DNA of 64,000 bases from Asterella californica (GCA_036924285.1 JAYKYS010000011.1:3348001-3412000), one strand, 5' to 3'. Shown: positions 47,082-61,729, counted from the stretch's first letter. Made by a program: numbers and translations. Notes: generated from the sequence alone by a model not told the origin.

Positions 47082-50000
47082 ATGCCCTCTCTTACCTTTC
47101 CCGAACTTGAGACCAAGCAAATTGTCATGATTATGCACGAACTGGGGGGCAACTTGGAGGAGAAAAATCTCCTCACTCCAACTGCAGAGGTCATGTGGCC
47201 CCTCTACGAAACAGTGGCACTAAATCTGTTTGGAATTTCAAGGTACCATTCACTTTCCCATGTTGGAGATTCGCCGCTGATGTGGAATTTGTAACAGAAC
47301 CAATTTGTGGAGGCTTATGGCAGGTAATTTGGTCGTAACTTCATTTAAGTTAAACCCGTGTAGAATCTCGGTTATTGATGATCCACTGCAGAGAAGAACT
47401 TCAGCAACCAGCATTCAACGTCTTGTGCAAGCTGGAGTACGCGGAATTGCATGAAGAATCGGTCTGTTCCCTTGCCTCGTGGCGAATCATTCGACAGCTC
47501 ATGTTTGCAGCTGGTGTGACAGACTTCTCTTTCCGCGATCTCATCAAACCAGAAAGTAGACGGACAATACGAAATTTAAGTGGACTCATTAACTATGCAA
47601 GGTTCAGGTATGTACATTTCCTTATCAGTAAGAGTTTAGTAGTGATCACACAATCTGACCACATAAGGATTTCTGAACTTCCTCGTTTCAGTATAAGCAC
47701 GATCCATTTGCTTTTTAGACACTTGAATTTATACTTTTCCTGTTCACATTAACCTTGCCATTGCTATATTAGGGGATAATTTCTCCTGTCCTCCTCTGCC
47801 GGCATCTGACGAAGTACCGTACACTTGATAATAACTTATGAGGGACTGAGAACCAAGTTGCACCTCCTGTCTCAGGACTGAACGAGAGCAGAAACTCGCT
47901 GCTCTCCAGGACGAAAGTTATCTCGAGAAGAAGCAACAGTTAGAAGATGAGCTATTAGAGGTAAGACACCAATCGCGTTACCAGAGACGAGAAAATCCAG
48001 TTGTGACGGAGAAAAGGTGGTCTTTGCTTGTCTCAGTTTATTTTTGGGACCTCTTGTTATTCTTATTAGGTGTGTTCTCTGTTGTCCAGTTCAGTACAAG
48101 TGTGCCATATGAGAAATACCGGCAAATAATTGAAGAGGCTAGGACTAAAGAATGTATGTTCTCATTCAAAGTTAGACCAGTACCACTTCTTCATGGACAA
48201 AGTAAGGGATAATCTGTTTGATGTTTAACTTTCAAGGCGTTGGACTCAGTGTGCGGTGTTGTCGTCGTGTTGTAGTCACCCGGTAAAGAGTCGTGCGCCT
48301 TTACTGCTCGCATTGTTCTAGGGTGTTTCCAGCTCCCTGATAGCTTTGGCCTGACAGGTACAGCGACAAATTGCTGCCATTGAAGCTGCAAAGAAGGACC
48401 AGATACCAGCTGTACAAGTCCTTGAAGCAGAGACTCATGAGCTTTGGCAAGAAGTGTCGGCTCTCAATAAGAAGCAGTCTGTGCGTCAGAACGAGATCCG
48501 TGCGTTGAAACAAGAGCTCAACAGTATCAATGATGCCGTAAGTACACTTGGAAAACCAGTGGTCAAACGTTGGTACGTTAGGTCAAACCTAACGTGCCTG
48601 AACAATCAGTACTCAGACATTAAGGTTTGGACATGGCTTGTTTCAGTGGAGCATTTGTGTGTTTGCTCAAGCCCCATTCTCTGAACTCCAAGGGGTGAAC
48701 TGCAACATTTTGAACTCATAGATCTTGTAACATGAGTTTTGTGCATCAATGCTGTGGCGGAACACAGATATCTGGACAAAACTACATGCTCCAACAAGCA
48801 AAGCAAGAAGGATCTGATCTGAGGGAGCAGATTGTCCAGTCACCTGAAAAGCTTCAGGTTTGTGTTCACCTGCAGGTCATACAATCATGTATATCATCTT
48901 AAACCTTCAGATGCCAAACTGTATCTGATTTCTTGCATGATTTGGTATGTGACGATAGGATGTTGATCAGGAGATTTGGTGTACTAGATCACAAGGAGTT
49001 TAGGGTTTAATCAGTAACAAGCTGATGACCGTGACAAGCCGCTCTGTTTGTTCTTCCTCAAATTGTAGAAAACTACCGAAGAGCAGAAGATTTTACTTGA
49101 ACAAACGGAGGTAGATGTGGAGGAGGCTCGCAAATGCCTCAATCGTTGGGAACAAAAACTGGACTCATACACAAAGGTGTGTCCAACCGAGGCCTCGTTT
49201 CAAGCTCTACTCATAGGATACTGTGTTTAGTCCTCGACGCCCAAACTTCATCCAACTTCCGCTATTCCCGCACCAATGGCTGACAACGTGTCCATATTCT
49301 CTTCATGACCAGGCGGAAAAGAAGGTTCTGAAGTATCTGGGCCGTTTAGAAGAGGCTCAGAAATTGGTAAGAGGATTCCTTCTCACAGATCTTTGCATGA
49401 AATGTAGGACGAAAGGATATGCTGATTTTTATCCAACAGTAGGGGCGGGAAACTGGGGTACAGAAGCCTTTCAGTTACATGTTGCTCACAGTAAATTGTA
49501 ATCAGTATCGTTTGATGTCCGATCTCAAGCGCATGGCAGGTGCTCCAACTTGACCCTGGAATAACCCAGTGGTAAATGATCTGAATTTCCTTCATACCAC
49601 AAAATCCACGTCATATTTTGTGTCTTTATTGTGAAAGCTGACATTTTGTTATTGTCTCAACAGCTGATGAAACAGAAGACGGCTACGAAGCATGTGAAAG
49701 CTCTCAAGGGCAAAATCAAAGCAGATGAAGAGGAAGAGCGACGCCAGAATACCAAACTAGCAGAACTTACGTTAAAAGGTATTCATCTTAACCACGTATC
49801 GCATCTTTCGTTGAACCATAAGATTTGTATGGCAACCCAGATCTCATGTTTCGCATCTTCTGTTTCCACAGGAGATCACTGGCAGGAGCTGATTGACAAT
49901 GGTGAACGCATCAATCTTACGAAGACTGAGGAACAAGAAAGGGGCTTAGAAGAGATCAAGAAGAGGTACTCACAATTGATAAAACGTCAACAAGAATACG

Positions 50001-50430
50001 ATCTTCCCAGAAAGGAAGCACAGGTATTGACGTTGGCTGCTCTCAAACATCTTTCAACGAGTTTTACTTTTAATCTTTCTTGATCTGGTGGAGTGTGTTA
50101 ACTACGGAGGCACTTTGTTCGCGCGTGTGTTCTGAAGGCAGAGCGTATGTCCGGTTATGTTTTAACTACGCGTCATAAGGGGTACCATTTTCCGAGTCAA
50201 CCTCAGACTCCTTGACAGTGTTTCATAACACCCTATAATGAATAATGCTCTAGTTGATAGATCGTTGGGTATGCCTGGTCCACGGTCGAGTAAAGCTTTG
50301 TTGTGGTGCTCTAAGTTCAGCGCTAACGTTGTAGGTACGACATCTGTTAACGGAAATCGCCGAAGTTGTCAAGGCCAAGGAAGAAATTGTCACGAATTGC
50401 CACAAGGAAGTTGCAGCCATTCAACAACAG
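47082..50430 (+). CDS. NUF2: Kinetochore protein NUF2 (NDC80 complex)
   Basis: The N-terminal exon (47082-47242) starts MPSLTFPELETKQIV, the typical opening of the NUF2 calponin-homology domain. Exon 2 (47392-47607) carries FSFRDLIKPESRRT, the family's best-kept block. Then follow coiled-coil exons: 47876-47960, ~48090-48153, 48358-48537, 48768-48857 (with the conserved IVQSPEKL), 49069-49176, 49313-49366, 49664-49778, 49872-50023 and 50335-50430. All have GT..AG borders, and most keep phase. The 48153 to 48358 junction does not keep phase, so a donor further downstream or a missed micro-exon is likely. The true stop beyond 50430 is unresolved; reading on gives a TAA near 50.5 kb. NUF2 pairs with NDC80/HEC1 to bind spindle microtubules. 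Confidence 0.85.
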
Positions 50431-50519
50431 GTGATTACTGGCTTTCTCCTCCCTGATGCTACTCTTCCATCCAGCATGTCTTGTCATAACCTAATGAGCT
50501 TAGCGGCTGAGTAATTGGG

Positions 50520-52374
50520 CGAGTGGTAAATGGGCCAAACCAACTATGGCCTGACGGTTAGTTTGGAGTAACATTCCGAAGATCATCGTTGGTGTGTGAA
50601 GGCGTGACAGCATATGCCCTGTGGTCTTGTTTCCAGTCATAGAAAGTAATTAAGTCGAGCAGGTAAGTCGTGCTGTTTGATGCCAGACGGCCACTTAAGA
50701 GGTATCAAACGGATGTATGGTTTAGTCCCCCTACGTAACCATGTTTGCTTCATCCTTGTTCCTTCTAAGTATCAATACCATTTCTGGATTTGCTGATTCT
50801 GGAGTTAGAATTTTCTCTTGCTTTAGTGACGTTCTCTACAACCACTGAGATCCCAGGTTGAACTATCTACTGACCCACTAATCCTAGGTTCAAGAGGTTT
50901 TCATGTCGTTCTTTTGCGCCTGAGAAGCTTGAGAAACGCCACATCTTCTCTATATCTTGGATCACTTGAGAAAACTCTTCTGTCTGATGTTGTGATCCAG
51001 GTGTTGGCGTATTATCGTGCAGTACTTTCTTGCACCGGACCTGTTCCACAGCTGTCTGGATGAACTAGCTTTGATTTGTATATCTTACACAAACAGTTAC
51101 CCATACTTCCTTCCCTGGGGTGGGATATTAATGCATTATTGGTTCCCCTGGGTTTCAGGATTTATATCAGTTTCATTTTCATATACTTCATTTCCAAATC
51201 CCGCCCTTAGCTCTTAATTATAAACTTGTTCTTATAGACTAAATAACAATAACCGTAAAATTTTGAAAGTAACTTCCCTTCCCACACTTCATGATGCAGT
51301 AACAACAGCCACCCGAAAACAAGTATCGCGACAACTGGGAGCAAGCGTTCATAACCACAAGCATATATGGAAACTATGCAATAACATTTTTGACACGGCT
51401 TGTATATATACATGTGCTTGTGAACGCTTTGAGGACAAGACTTAGACGTGCAAACCAGACAAACAAAATAAAAGGCTCACGGGGATCTAAACGAGAGACG
51501 AAATCTTTGCTCATTTCACCATTTCCCATGAGTAGAAGCCTTTACTCGCTCGGCACTTGTTTGGAAAAGGTGATCAAGTTCGTACATGAGAAAAGAGAAA
51601 ACAAGAGCCATTCCTATAGCGTTAGATGCGGGCCCAGGAACTAAACACGGGAAGAGGCTGACAAAGTCAGGAGAACGCTAGTAGATAGACAAACGACAAC
51701 ATGCAGACGTAGAGAAAATTTACTGGCGTTTCTCCCAATGTGCCTCAACTCCCTTTACTCGCACAAGGTATCCCTGGATTCTCACAATGCCAGGGTGTTT
51801 GCAGTTTCCATTTTGTGTTCCCTAGAAATGAAAGTGTTTCCTACTCATGAACTCAAATTTTGTACAACTTCTACACCTCAAATTCGACACACTTATTATT
51901 CAACTTTGATCCCAAAAGGAGTATATACCTAGATTTTGCACCCTGCAACCGAAAATGCTCTCGGAGTTGCAGTAGAATAACTTCGGATTTATCTCTTGAA
52001 ACTCTGGAGGAATTATATACGTACCGTCTAAGCCTCACCTACATTAATTCTACAGTTGGTGCCTGGTAAGTTGCCAATCATTGCGTGGCGACCATTATTG
52101 AGTAAAGCTTCCTGGAAGCTGAATCAATGCATCCTCTACCGAAGATAAAATAGGAAAAATCTGAACGAACTCTCTGTTCAGTAGGCTGCCTGAAGAGCAT
52201 ATCCGCAATTCCTATACAGCACTGATACTTACGCGTATCACTATACATGTGCTCCATCCAAAGACCGGTCACGCCCATTCAGTGCGAGAAGATGTCAGGC
52301 AAGCCAAAATTTGTACGTAACTGAAGTTGAAACTGAATTTACCGAATAACTACTAGAGCAAGAATAAAGGATCC
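50520..52374. other. Convergent intergenic region
   Basis: Between the NUF2 3' end (plus) and the sucrose transporter stop (minus). It may hold one more NUF2 exon (a weak open stretch starts at ~50856 after an AG). No other feature is seen. Confidence 0.35.
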
Positions 52375-55300
52375 TCAACCGAAGCCATGGGTCACGGCTC
52401 GCTGATACCCATGTTTTGACAATCTTGGTAGCTGCTTCGTGGCAATGACACCCGCAACAAGGGCAAAAATACCGGCTAGTGCAAATGCAGGCATGTTACC
52501 ACCACCAAAAAGCTCGTCCCATGGCCCGGCTCCAAGAGCAACGACCATCTGCAAACGGAGTCAGATAACGTTCAAGGGTCAGATCGGACGATGTCAAATG
52601 TCAGATGGTGGGTGCAGCATAAACGATTAGTCACTGGTTGATCCAAAACCAAGATATCACCGACATATCGCAAATGAACACAGAACACCCTGAACATTCA
52701 AGAGAAAAGCCCACGTGGTACAACTCTACGCAAAACTACCACCTACTTGCTTGCATCGATTTATCATATCACAATAAGGTACAGACACTGAAAGGGACTG
52801 ATCAACACAGCAACTACAGCTTCAGCCCAACAACGCTGATCATACATCTGTTGGTGCTCCAGCATACCTGAGGTATAACAACCGCAAGATTGAGGATACC
52901 CATTGCTAAGCCTGCACATGACGAGAGAATCAATAGCAAGAACAGCCATCTCTGGTATAACTGCAGCAACTTGAGGTAAATATCTGATAACCTAACACGC
53001 ATAGTCTCAAGAACTAAACTCCGTATTACTTGACTACTCCGGCTTCCTTTGTGGCATTGTGCGAGTACCTTTTACTACTGAGATTATGCTGGATGTACAG
53101 GTATATGCGGTCCAAGAGTATACCAGCGAGATGCAAGCACTATCTTCACACATTTGAGGTAACCCCAAAAATTGAACTCAGAGAAGTACATAGTAAGTGG
53201 CATAAAGGGGTGTGAATGTGTGCTAACTTTAAACAACGGTTAGTGAGTATTTCTAACCAGGAGACAAACAGACAGGAATGTGTAGCATAGAGCACTTTTC
53301 CAGAGACTGTTCCCCTGGTATGTAAGTGCAGTACAGAAGACATGTACAATTTGCAGCGAAGACAGGTTTCTCTTCTAATGCAGAAGAGAAGCCGAGGTAT
53401 AAAACGGCACAAGGAGCTAGCATTTTGTTAGAATCAAACGTACCGAATGAATGTGTAACTCACATGAATGAATCAAGAGGTTTAATAAGGTCTTAACCTG
53501 AATTGCGTAGTATAAAAGGTTAATACATATCTAGTTAAAACAATTGTGCATGAACAGGTAACATACGTCAAGCAAATTATATAGTAACCTTAAGAGAGAG
53601 AAAAAGAGAGAAAAGGGTGCACCTTAGTTATCACTTAAATTGTCAGTAGACAGAGATATCAAGAAACATAGATCCACAATTCGGAAAACATTCCACGCGT
53701 CTTCTGCTCAAAAGTCACTGACACGACTGTGGGTATTCAGCACGTGTGCACTCAAATACCTAACCACGACATACGCATAGCATGCTGGTATTCACACTTC
53801 CCTGGCATGCACCTCATCTATGAGTTTCTATTCAATTCCGGAATATCTCTGGGTGAACTCCATGTCTTTGTGTGGTGGTAGATCAGTGAGCTTGGCAGAA
53901 GACCGCGTATAAACTATATATATATTGATACACGGGTAAAGCAGCTTTCTGAGGAAACAGTGACTTCGCCCGCACACTTAGGCAACCACAAAAAGTTTTG
54001 AACCCATGCAAGTACAAAGTGAGTAACAAAGAGTGGTAACATGTACGCTAACTTGGTTTGAGAAGTAAGCGAATGTATATAACCGAGGTCGGGCCAAGAC
54101 GAAATGTGTAGGGTGAGCACATTTCCAAAATGATACCCCCTGGTGGCTGTAAGACAAAATACAAGTACAAATGCTATGCCTAACGAGCTGAGCAAGACAA
54201 CAACTATAACTAGAATATAGAGCGAGAAGTCTCAAAAGCAGCGAACATGAAGGGCAGGATATCTGGAAAAGGACGAACAAAACAAGGTACATCGTCTGGA
54301 GAAGCATACAGGCGGCATTCGGGAATAATCGAGCCAGCAAACGCAACACCAGAGCGTCAATCATGAAGAAAGTAGAGGTTATAAGCAATTCTCCCAACAA
54401 AGGTCACGGATACAGCTGTAGGTAATGAGTAGGTGTACAATGAAACACCTAACTACCACAAGGTACACACAGAGCATGCAACAGAACACTCTCCTGGCAC
54501 ATGCACCTCAACCGGCTCCCTGACTCCATCAGCACCCAACAGGGAGGGTTAGACTTGGATGAGTGGGCAGGGCCTTGTTGGTACAGGAGTTTCTGTTCAG
54601 TCCCGGGAACATCTGACACCGCATATAAACAATATATGCGACGTGGCTTTACTTAAACAAGTGACCAAGTAAGTATCAGAACTGAAGCAGAAGAAGACAA
54701 TAATGAAATAAGCAGCAGAGTGTAAGCATCACGAAAACAGGAATGTGTTACATACAGCAGAAAATGATCGAAGGTGGGACAACAACCTGTTTGGAGTTTG
54801 AATCTGAGTAATATTATGTTAGTTCACTTGAAAGGAATGTATAGTATCGTGAGAGAGCAACTATACTAGAACGAACATCCAGGGACGCAGGAGTAGAGCG
54901 CAAAGATAAGTAGCTTAAATCTTAAATTGTAGGTCCTGTTTAGTTCCACTCTGACTTGATTGCCTTGTAAGGCTTCAGTCTGGAAAAATAGGGACCAGAA
55001 AAGAGGTTTGGACACCGTACAGAAACCTCTGAATGAGTTGAGATACTGCAAAAGCAGATTAGTAGATATCATAATCCCATGACATGTATATATGACATAC
55101 ACCATATACCAGCATAGTAAAGGGACCGATATAATGTATATTTGGTATAGCTGAAGTGCGCCGTACGGTGTAAATCATGACGTATCAAAGCATACGTATA
55201 CGATTCGTCCAGGAGTATGGAAGTTTGAAGAAGTACAAGAACCATATACATAGACAGAGGTACCCGCAAGTACATGAACGAATACATCAACGCATACTTA

Positions 55301-58300
55301 TAGTGATTACCTCTCTACAACCCACACGATGACGAGTCCAGTCCTTAACACGTGAACAAACGAAACCCTAGAACGAGAAAAAAGACTCCTCCACAAACAC
55401 ATAACAGGACAGCCAAGGAGGTACAATGCGAGATACCTTGCCCTCCACCAGAATCCGCTGTCATTTCAGCTGTCAACGAGTAGGGTACACTGTATGTAAT
55501 CTGCAACCATTTAGTCATGAAAATTGCTCATTTTATGAAAGGTTTCTATGAATGTTCTCCGCCGATAAGTTGACCAATGAAGGACACCCACAGCCCCAAA
55601 AGCCATACACTACAGCCTTCGGTTGAGCATAAAAGGAAAAAAACCTTCGGCATAATGGAACACAATTACTCAGCTCGTGAAAATTTATCACAACAAGGCG
55701 GTCTACCCAAAAAAATTACGGTGAAATGGCTACATTTAACAGATGATTAGAAGGCTCGTTAACAAGCAAAAGAACATACCGCCAAGGGGAAGCCTAGTAC
55801 AGTGAAAAGAACAGTCGCTCCAACTTTTACCCAGCCTGCATAGATGTGTACTTGCTCCCCTTTTTCATAACGAGTTTTCACTGCTAATGCAGTGATAACA
55901 GTTGTACACATCATGCAAACGAACATGACGTAATTGCTTAAGGCCCATACGTGTTTGGATCCGAAGTACTCGCATAAAGGAGTAATTACCAGGGAACTCA
56001 TAGCCAGCACAACCTGCATAAACCGTAGACATCAGAACATTCCCTTCTTGCCTAATTCTTGTGATCAGATCACCAAGGCAAGCCGGTCCATCCCCTGAAC
56101 AAGATCCTGGAAACCTCCGAAGAGGTTGCGGTACCCCGCAGAATTAGACCCCAGGAGGTTTACAGCCCCTCGATAATGCACTAGATAGCATCCTAGCCAT
56201 CCCTCCAGCTTAATTCGAAACAGACGTAACAAACATCCTGAAGATCTTTCCTTCCCAGAGACTTTTCTCCTATTCTCGTAACAAGATTGAAGTACTGCAC
56301 TAAGAAGAACATGATAAACACCGACCAAGGAGTCTAACATGCACGCCATACATTGGGCGCCAAAGCAACGCCAGGCCAAAAAACCTTAACAGGTGTGATC
56401 CTCTGCTGGGTGCAACATCGACCGATAATGATCTTCTCTCTGATACGAAATAACCTAAATAACCACCAGCTAATACGTATATTCAACGGCTAACAGACAT
56501 CTTTTACGAATGTTCGTAACAATACGTCGCCGAGAAAGGAGGAGGTAAGAGTTCAGACGCACCGAATTCAAAAGTAAACCAAAAGCTCCCGCACGAACGC
56601 CTTCATCATAATTAAAGACCTCACGAGCGTCTCCCTTGGGATCACCCCTGTAAACTTCTCGTCCCATCCAATCTGTATCGAAAAGGAAAAATGGAAACCA
56701 AGATAACTGCACGTGATCCCAAGGTAAGACTTCAGTCGTATGCACGAGCAACTCTCCTACGTTAGCATATCCCCATCGCAGTTTCGTTTGCAAAAATTTT
56801 CTAAGTACCTACTCTGACAGATCATCAAAAGGCGCAAATCACAAACAACCAAGATGATCCTCAACTACAATTAAGTAGCAAGTAGTTCTTAACAAGACAG
56901 CTTACGGAAAAGACCTTTCTCAAAAGAAAACATGAGGAAGAGAAAAGACCGAATGCTAACTGAAAAAGGTCAGGTGGCAGAAGATTTTACCCAACATAAG
57001 GCCATGACAAGTAGAACAGCCTTCATGGATTGAGGTAGCCGTCTCACACCCGTCAGAAGGTTCACCATTACTGTTCCAGGTCCAATGCCAGATCCACCGT
57101 CCTTGTAAGACACGGAAAAACCCCTCTCGTGATGAGCCCCATTTTCGTTTGATCTGTTGCTAACTTGCTGGAGTTCACCATTCACCATGACTAGTCGGCT
57201 GTCATCTGGCTGCAAAAGGCGAGAAGCCACATCCTCGACATGCTTTTTCTCGTCTGCAACGTTCTTAATGAGCGCCAGAGGGACTTCTTTCGCAGACAGT
57301 AGCGTTACAGTTGTACAAAGAAACAAGAAAATCTGCAGGGTAAAACCTACTTTCAGTCATCAAGCAATCACAACTTTGCAGCTTCGGCTTTACGCTTGTA
57401 TCGACAACCACGCGGTAGTAAATGCCAGTGAAAAACTGAATCGATCTCAGACGCCGATATCAAGAGATGAACCAGTAGATTTACCACCGAGACGAGGAAT
57501 GCACCCTTCAAATTCCCACAGGCCTCGCAGCATGCTTCGCTTAGTAGAAACGGAAACCACCTGCAGTATTACCAAGAAAGTTAGCATCAATTCACTTAAT
57601 GAAACCTATCTTGCAAAAAGCGAAGATGGTTGAGGTACATGTAATACGCACTTGGACCATTCCCCATTAGCCCCCGCTGAGAAACCAAGAATGTTTCCTA
57701 GAGCCATCCACAGCACAAAAATTGAGTTTGCAGCATCCCGCTGTCCAGATCCTGAGATTTCAGGTGGCTCTGTTAGAAACTGCTAGGTCCAGATATCGAG
57801 GTGCATACACCAAGAAATATATCATTCTGCATGTCTATCCATCTCATTTATTAGTCTTGGAAATGGCCAATTACCTGCCAGATCGGCCAAGAGGGCACGC
57901 GCAGGGCCCTGTAAAATCAAACAAATAGCAAAGAAATGACGTTAAAGGGTAAAACTGGTCCACGTCTGATTGAAGAAAAACAGATAACAAGTGTGGACCA
58001 AATGTATTCAAATACCTGCACTGTGTTGTTCGCCAGATCCAGCAACCAAAAGCCAATGACAAAAACCGCGGCAGCCCTAGGGCGTACGCCCTTGTAAACC
58101 CTGTTCAATATTCCAAAGCGAGAAGGAGTCAGAGTCCTACCCAACTTACCTCAACAGTGAGGTGATCGAAAACACACTGTGTCCGTTCAAAAAAGACGAG
58201 AACGCTGAGTAGAAGAATGCCAAACGTACAAAGGACAGCAACATTTCGGGGTGATTAAGTGTTATCTATTTCTACCCTCTTATGTGCTATGACAGGACAT

Positions 58301-60495
58301 TATATAAGCTGCATAACAGAGAACTAACTTTAACAGATCGGTGAAGCTACCAAGATGTGATAACCCCAGTTAAGAAACCATAAGGGACAAGCGTTCCTGC
58401 TGGCCTGTAAGCAATAAGCCGAGTTTGGTGAAGCTTTGCATAAGAGTGGGAGAATCAAGGATGATGAACACTCACTCGCAGCTTTCGTGGGAGTCACCCA
58501 TTACGTAGCCGATATCTGCAGAAAATCCTATTATTATGACCTGATTACAAGGTGAATATTAGGAGACACACAACCACTTCCAACCAATCGGCCAAAGGTT
58601 GATCCAGTTGCCCAACATTGCATAAACCTGCTAACTAATGCTGAATCTTGCCCACGCAGAACTTCTGTCTTAAACAATTCACTCTTGCGGGAATTTCTCA
58701 CAACCTTGAGTTCACCAGTTTCAGAGCACAATGCACAGACAATGGGGAGGATATGCAATCACTTGATACTCACTGAACACGCAACCATAAGTGCTCCGGT
58801 CAAAATAAATGGGCGCCTACGACCCCATTTCGATTCACATTGGTCACTCCAAATACCAATGCACGGTTGAGCCTGATTAATGCACAAAGAATGAGAATGT
58901 CAATGATCAACGTCTCTGATCAGAAAGTAATCACAGATTAGAAGCATCAAAGAATAACCTTAACTCCAAGCATATGGTGGAAACTATATTTACTTGGGAA
59001 CAGTGCAAACGGGAAAGCTAAAGCAGGGTTTAGGAAGGGGCGTGTATGCAGCTCTTTGTTCTTAACTAGAAAAAAGAGGTACCTGCCGGATGAACAGCGG
59101 TTTACTACCTAACTTGTCGAACTTTTGAAGCAAGAGTATTATATGAGATTGACAGAAGACACGGCCCATGTAGATAAGATGACGCTCCTACTCCTTACCA
59201 AATACTGTTTAAAACATGAAAACTCACTTCCTGCTCTTAAAGATGTGCAAAAAGATTAACGCTAAAAAGTGAATCGGTTCATCATGTGGTTCGCGCACAG
59301 CCTGTTTCAAAGGCGCTAATATGACACAGGCTAGTTCCCACAGGCAAAGATTATTTCCAAATTCACAATGTTGACAATGTTGACTAGTACAGAGTGCCTG
59401 ATGCCCTGCCACTATGTTCTTTTCGCCGCCTTTTTTTTCTGACTGTGCCTCTGAAATATTCAAAGTTGACTCTAGTACATTCAGAGATCTTGATTTCTAG
59501 CAAATGAATAGTCAATATGTTATAGTTAGCCGTGATCGCAGTCACAGTTTCCAAGTCTGGGACCACAACTGCGAGACTCTTCTTCTGCAATTTTGAGAAA
59601 CTAAACTCAAATACGTCAATCTCAACATGTGGAAACCAAGGGATGCATGCATTTGCACTACAAACAATCTAAAACTGACACAAGTTTTGAAATTATTGTC
59701 CAACAGATACATGCGCGGATACCTCACTCGTGAGTATGTGTAAAGTAGTCGGGTGGAAGAACGTGTGAGAAAGTTGACAAGAAAAACCATGATCTGGAGA
59801 ATATACTTACCACAAGGCCAGTGATGGGACCACAAAGCCATATGAATGACGCAAATGCATGCTCTATACCCAAGGTCTGCAACGAAAAGACACGATGATC
59901 AGACTCGTCATATATGAATTTCTGTAGATCCGCAAACGCAGCTCGTCCTCCGAGAAGCCTTGACCTAAAAGAAGTGTTTTATTACTTCGGATCATTGTAG
60001 AGAACGTGGTTTCGCAATTTAGTCCTCTTTTAAACTTACCTTCCGGGCTAAATGTACAGCTGATAATTCTCTTGAATAGATCGCTTTCTGTGAATCTCGG
60101 AAGCTGGCCCATACAAGCACAACTCACAATTGACATTTGTAAGAGTGCAAGGAAATGATTATAACGGCTTCATCGACGCAAAACTACAATCATGAATTTT
60201 CACCAGAACTGACCTGTATATAGGGCGTAAGCAGCGACAATTGGAGCGCCCATCCGAACTGGATGCCTGCTGCTATAAACGATGACAAAGCTAAAGTCAT
60301 CCAGGGCAACTTGGGCTCCAAATCGGTGCCTTGTAGGGCTTCCGATGCCCCGTTCTGAGCCTCATCCGGTTCCCTTGATGGGGACAATTCTCCTTCTTCT
60401 TCAATATGCCTAACGGGTACAATAGTGGCAAGTTCTATTAATCTTCCAGAGTGCTGCTTCTCCGGCGAGGTACCATCTTTCCCGTCTAAGTCCAT
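52375..60495 (-). CDS. SUT: Sucrose/H+ symporter, SUT/SUC family
   Basis: Fourteen coding exons: 60495-60214, 59876-59811, 58872-58774, 58540-58476, 58100-58016, 57908-57875, 57751-57652, 57560-57485, 57332-56991, 56706-56563, 56013-55780, 55500-55437, 52911-52868 and 52548-52375. All introns are GT..AG and the chain closes in frame at 602 codons plus TGA. Landmarks are [65 protein letters not shown] and a C-terminal helix. This is the 12-helix MFS sucrose carrier that loads sucrose across plasma membrane or tonoplast with protons. The long hydrophilic N-terminus (~65 residues) and an enlarged central loop in the 342-bp exon resemble SUT2-type members. The start is ATG 60495; the frame upstream has no ATG and ends in CAG|GTGAG, so a 5'UTR intron is possible. 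Confidence 0.95.
52912..55436 (-). other. Oversized intron 12 of the sucrose transporter
   Basis: At 2.5 kb it is several times longer than the other introns. No exon or transposon ends are recognised. Two diverged ~200-bp segments (about 53.73-53.94 and 54.44-54.66 kb) share gagtttct.ttca.t.ccggaa and gc.tataaac.atatat blocks, suggesting an internal duplication. Confidence 0.5.
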
Positions 60496-61700
60496 TTTGC
60501 CTCTAAACAACGCCTTTCCTTTCAGTCGATGGTCCTCGAACGGTACCTTTTCCAGACCGCTCTCCGTAGCTCTCACCTGTCGGCTTCTTATCGAATCTGT
60601 CCGCAGGATAAGTTATCAAATCTAATCAGCCCAACGCACTGCATTGGGCACTGCACATTTGTTCTACCTTTAGAATCCCCTCACACCTACGCCGAATTGA
60701 CAGAAAAGCCAATCCGGATGATGACCCCATGCTCCTCTTATAAACCCAACCGACAGGGTCTCCCCGCTAGGAATACATAATCATCCTCCGGTAATGTTCG
60801 ACGATAGTTCCACGATAATGAGAAGAAATCAAAACCTTGAGAATCTGCAGAGTCAACTCCGCCAATGATCACTCCAAACTTCCTTTTCTCTCGTGGTCAC
60901 TCTAGTGTACGCGTCGTACTCATCATCGTCTGATCGGACAATCGAATTCACTCCAACTCGGGGACTACTACTACTGGATTCATTCGCTTCTCTGCGGTAC
61001 GTGCTTCGCGTATTCCCCTTTCTACCTCCTTTCGCCACTTCTGTACTGTACTCTAGTCTATGATACTCTACTGCGATGAGCATGAAGATCTCGGATCCTC
61101 CATTTTTCCGCCTGCTCACTCTCACAATGACAGTTGTACCTTCGGTATAGGTTCTGAGAAAATGCCATGTCGGACGGCTCTTACTTGCACACCTTCAGCA
61201 TTCACCTCCATATCCTCCTCGCTGCCGAGTCACAAGTCAACTTCCCTTCCGTTTCCTGGATGGTGCGCGGAACAGACCCGATGCTGTTATATGTATCTAC
61301 GTCGCCTTGTGTTTTGCGATTTGCCTTATGATGAGTAATGTCGATCTTCTTGCTTACGATTACTGGATCAGACTTCTCGCGTGCTACACTCCAGAATCCA
61401 AATCACTTCGGCTCTGCGCATGTTCGTTCGCCTGCACTTGTCGGCAGGCTCCAAGCACCGCAGTCGAGTAACTTGGACGGGTCAAAAAGTAGGTGTTTGA
61501 CGGAGATCCTACTGGAGCCTCTCCTCCAGCCTCTAACGGGACTCCTTCAGCGTTTATTTTCACGGCTGACGCAAACTTGGGAGTTTTGACATGAGCATAA
61601 GTGAGGATACTTAGAAGTGTACATGAGATGTAAATTAATTTATACTCTAACCTTATGATCGAAAAATAAATACATAACATTAATTTTTTCACAAAATAAC
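60496..61700 (-). other. Upstream region of the sucrose transporter
   Basis: Less AT-rich than the DNA beyond 61.7 kb and open in several frames on both strands, as long 5' leaders often are. No domain is recognised, so no gene is called. It likely holds the promoter and 5'UTR. Confidence 0.35.
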
Positions 61701-61729
61701 ATCTTTTGAAGATCAGTGTTTCCGATTTA

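Noticed and set aside
53914..54400. Hydrophobic Leu-rich minus-strand frames
   Set aside because: They lie inside intron 12 of the sucrose transporter and do not fit its exon chain.
60496..60576. In-frame extension upstream of the sucrose transporter ATG
   Set aside because: The frame begins at GTG, which is part of a strong CAG|GTGAG donor; the first ATG is at 60495.
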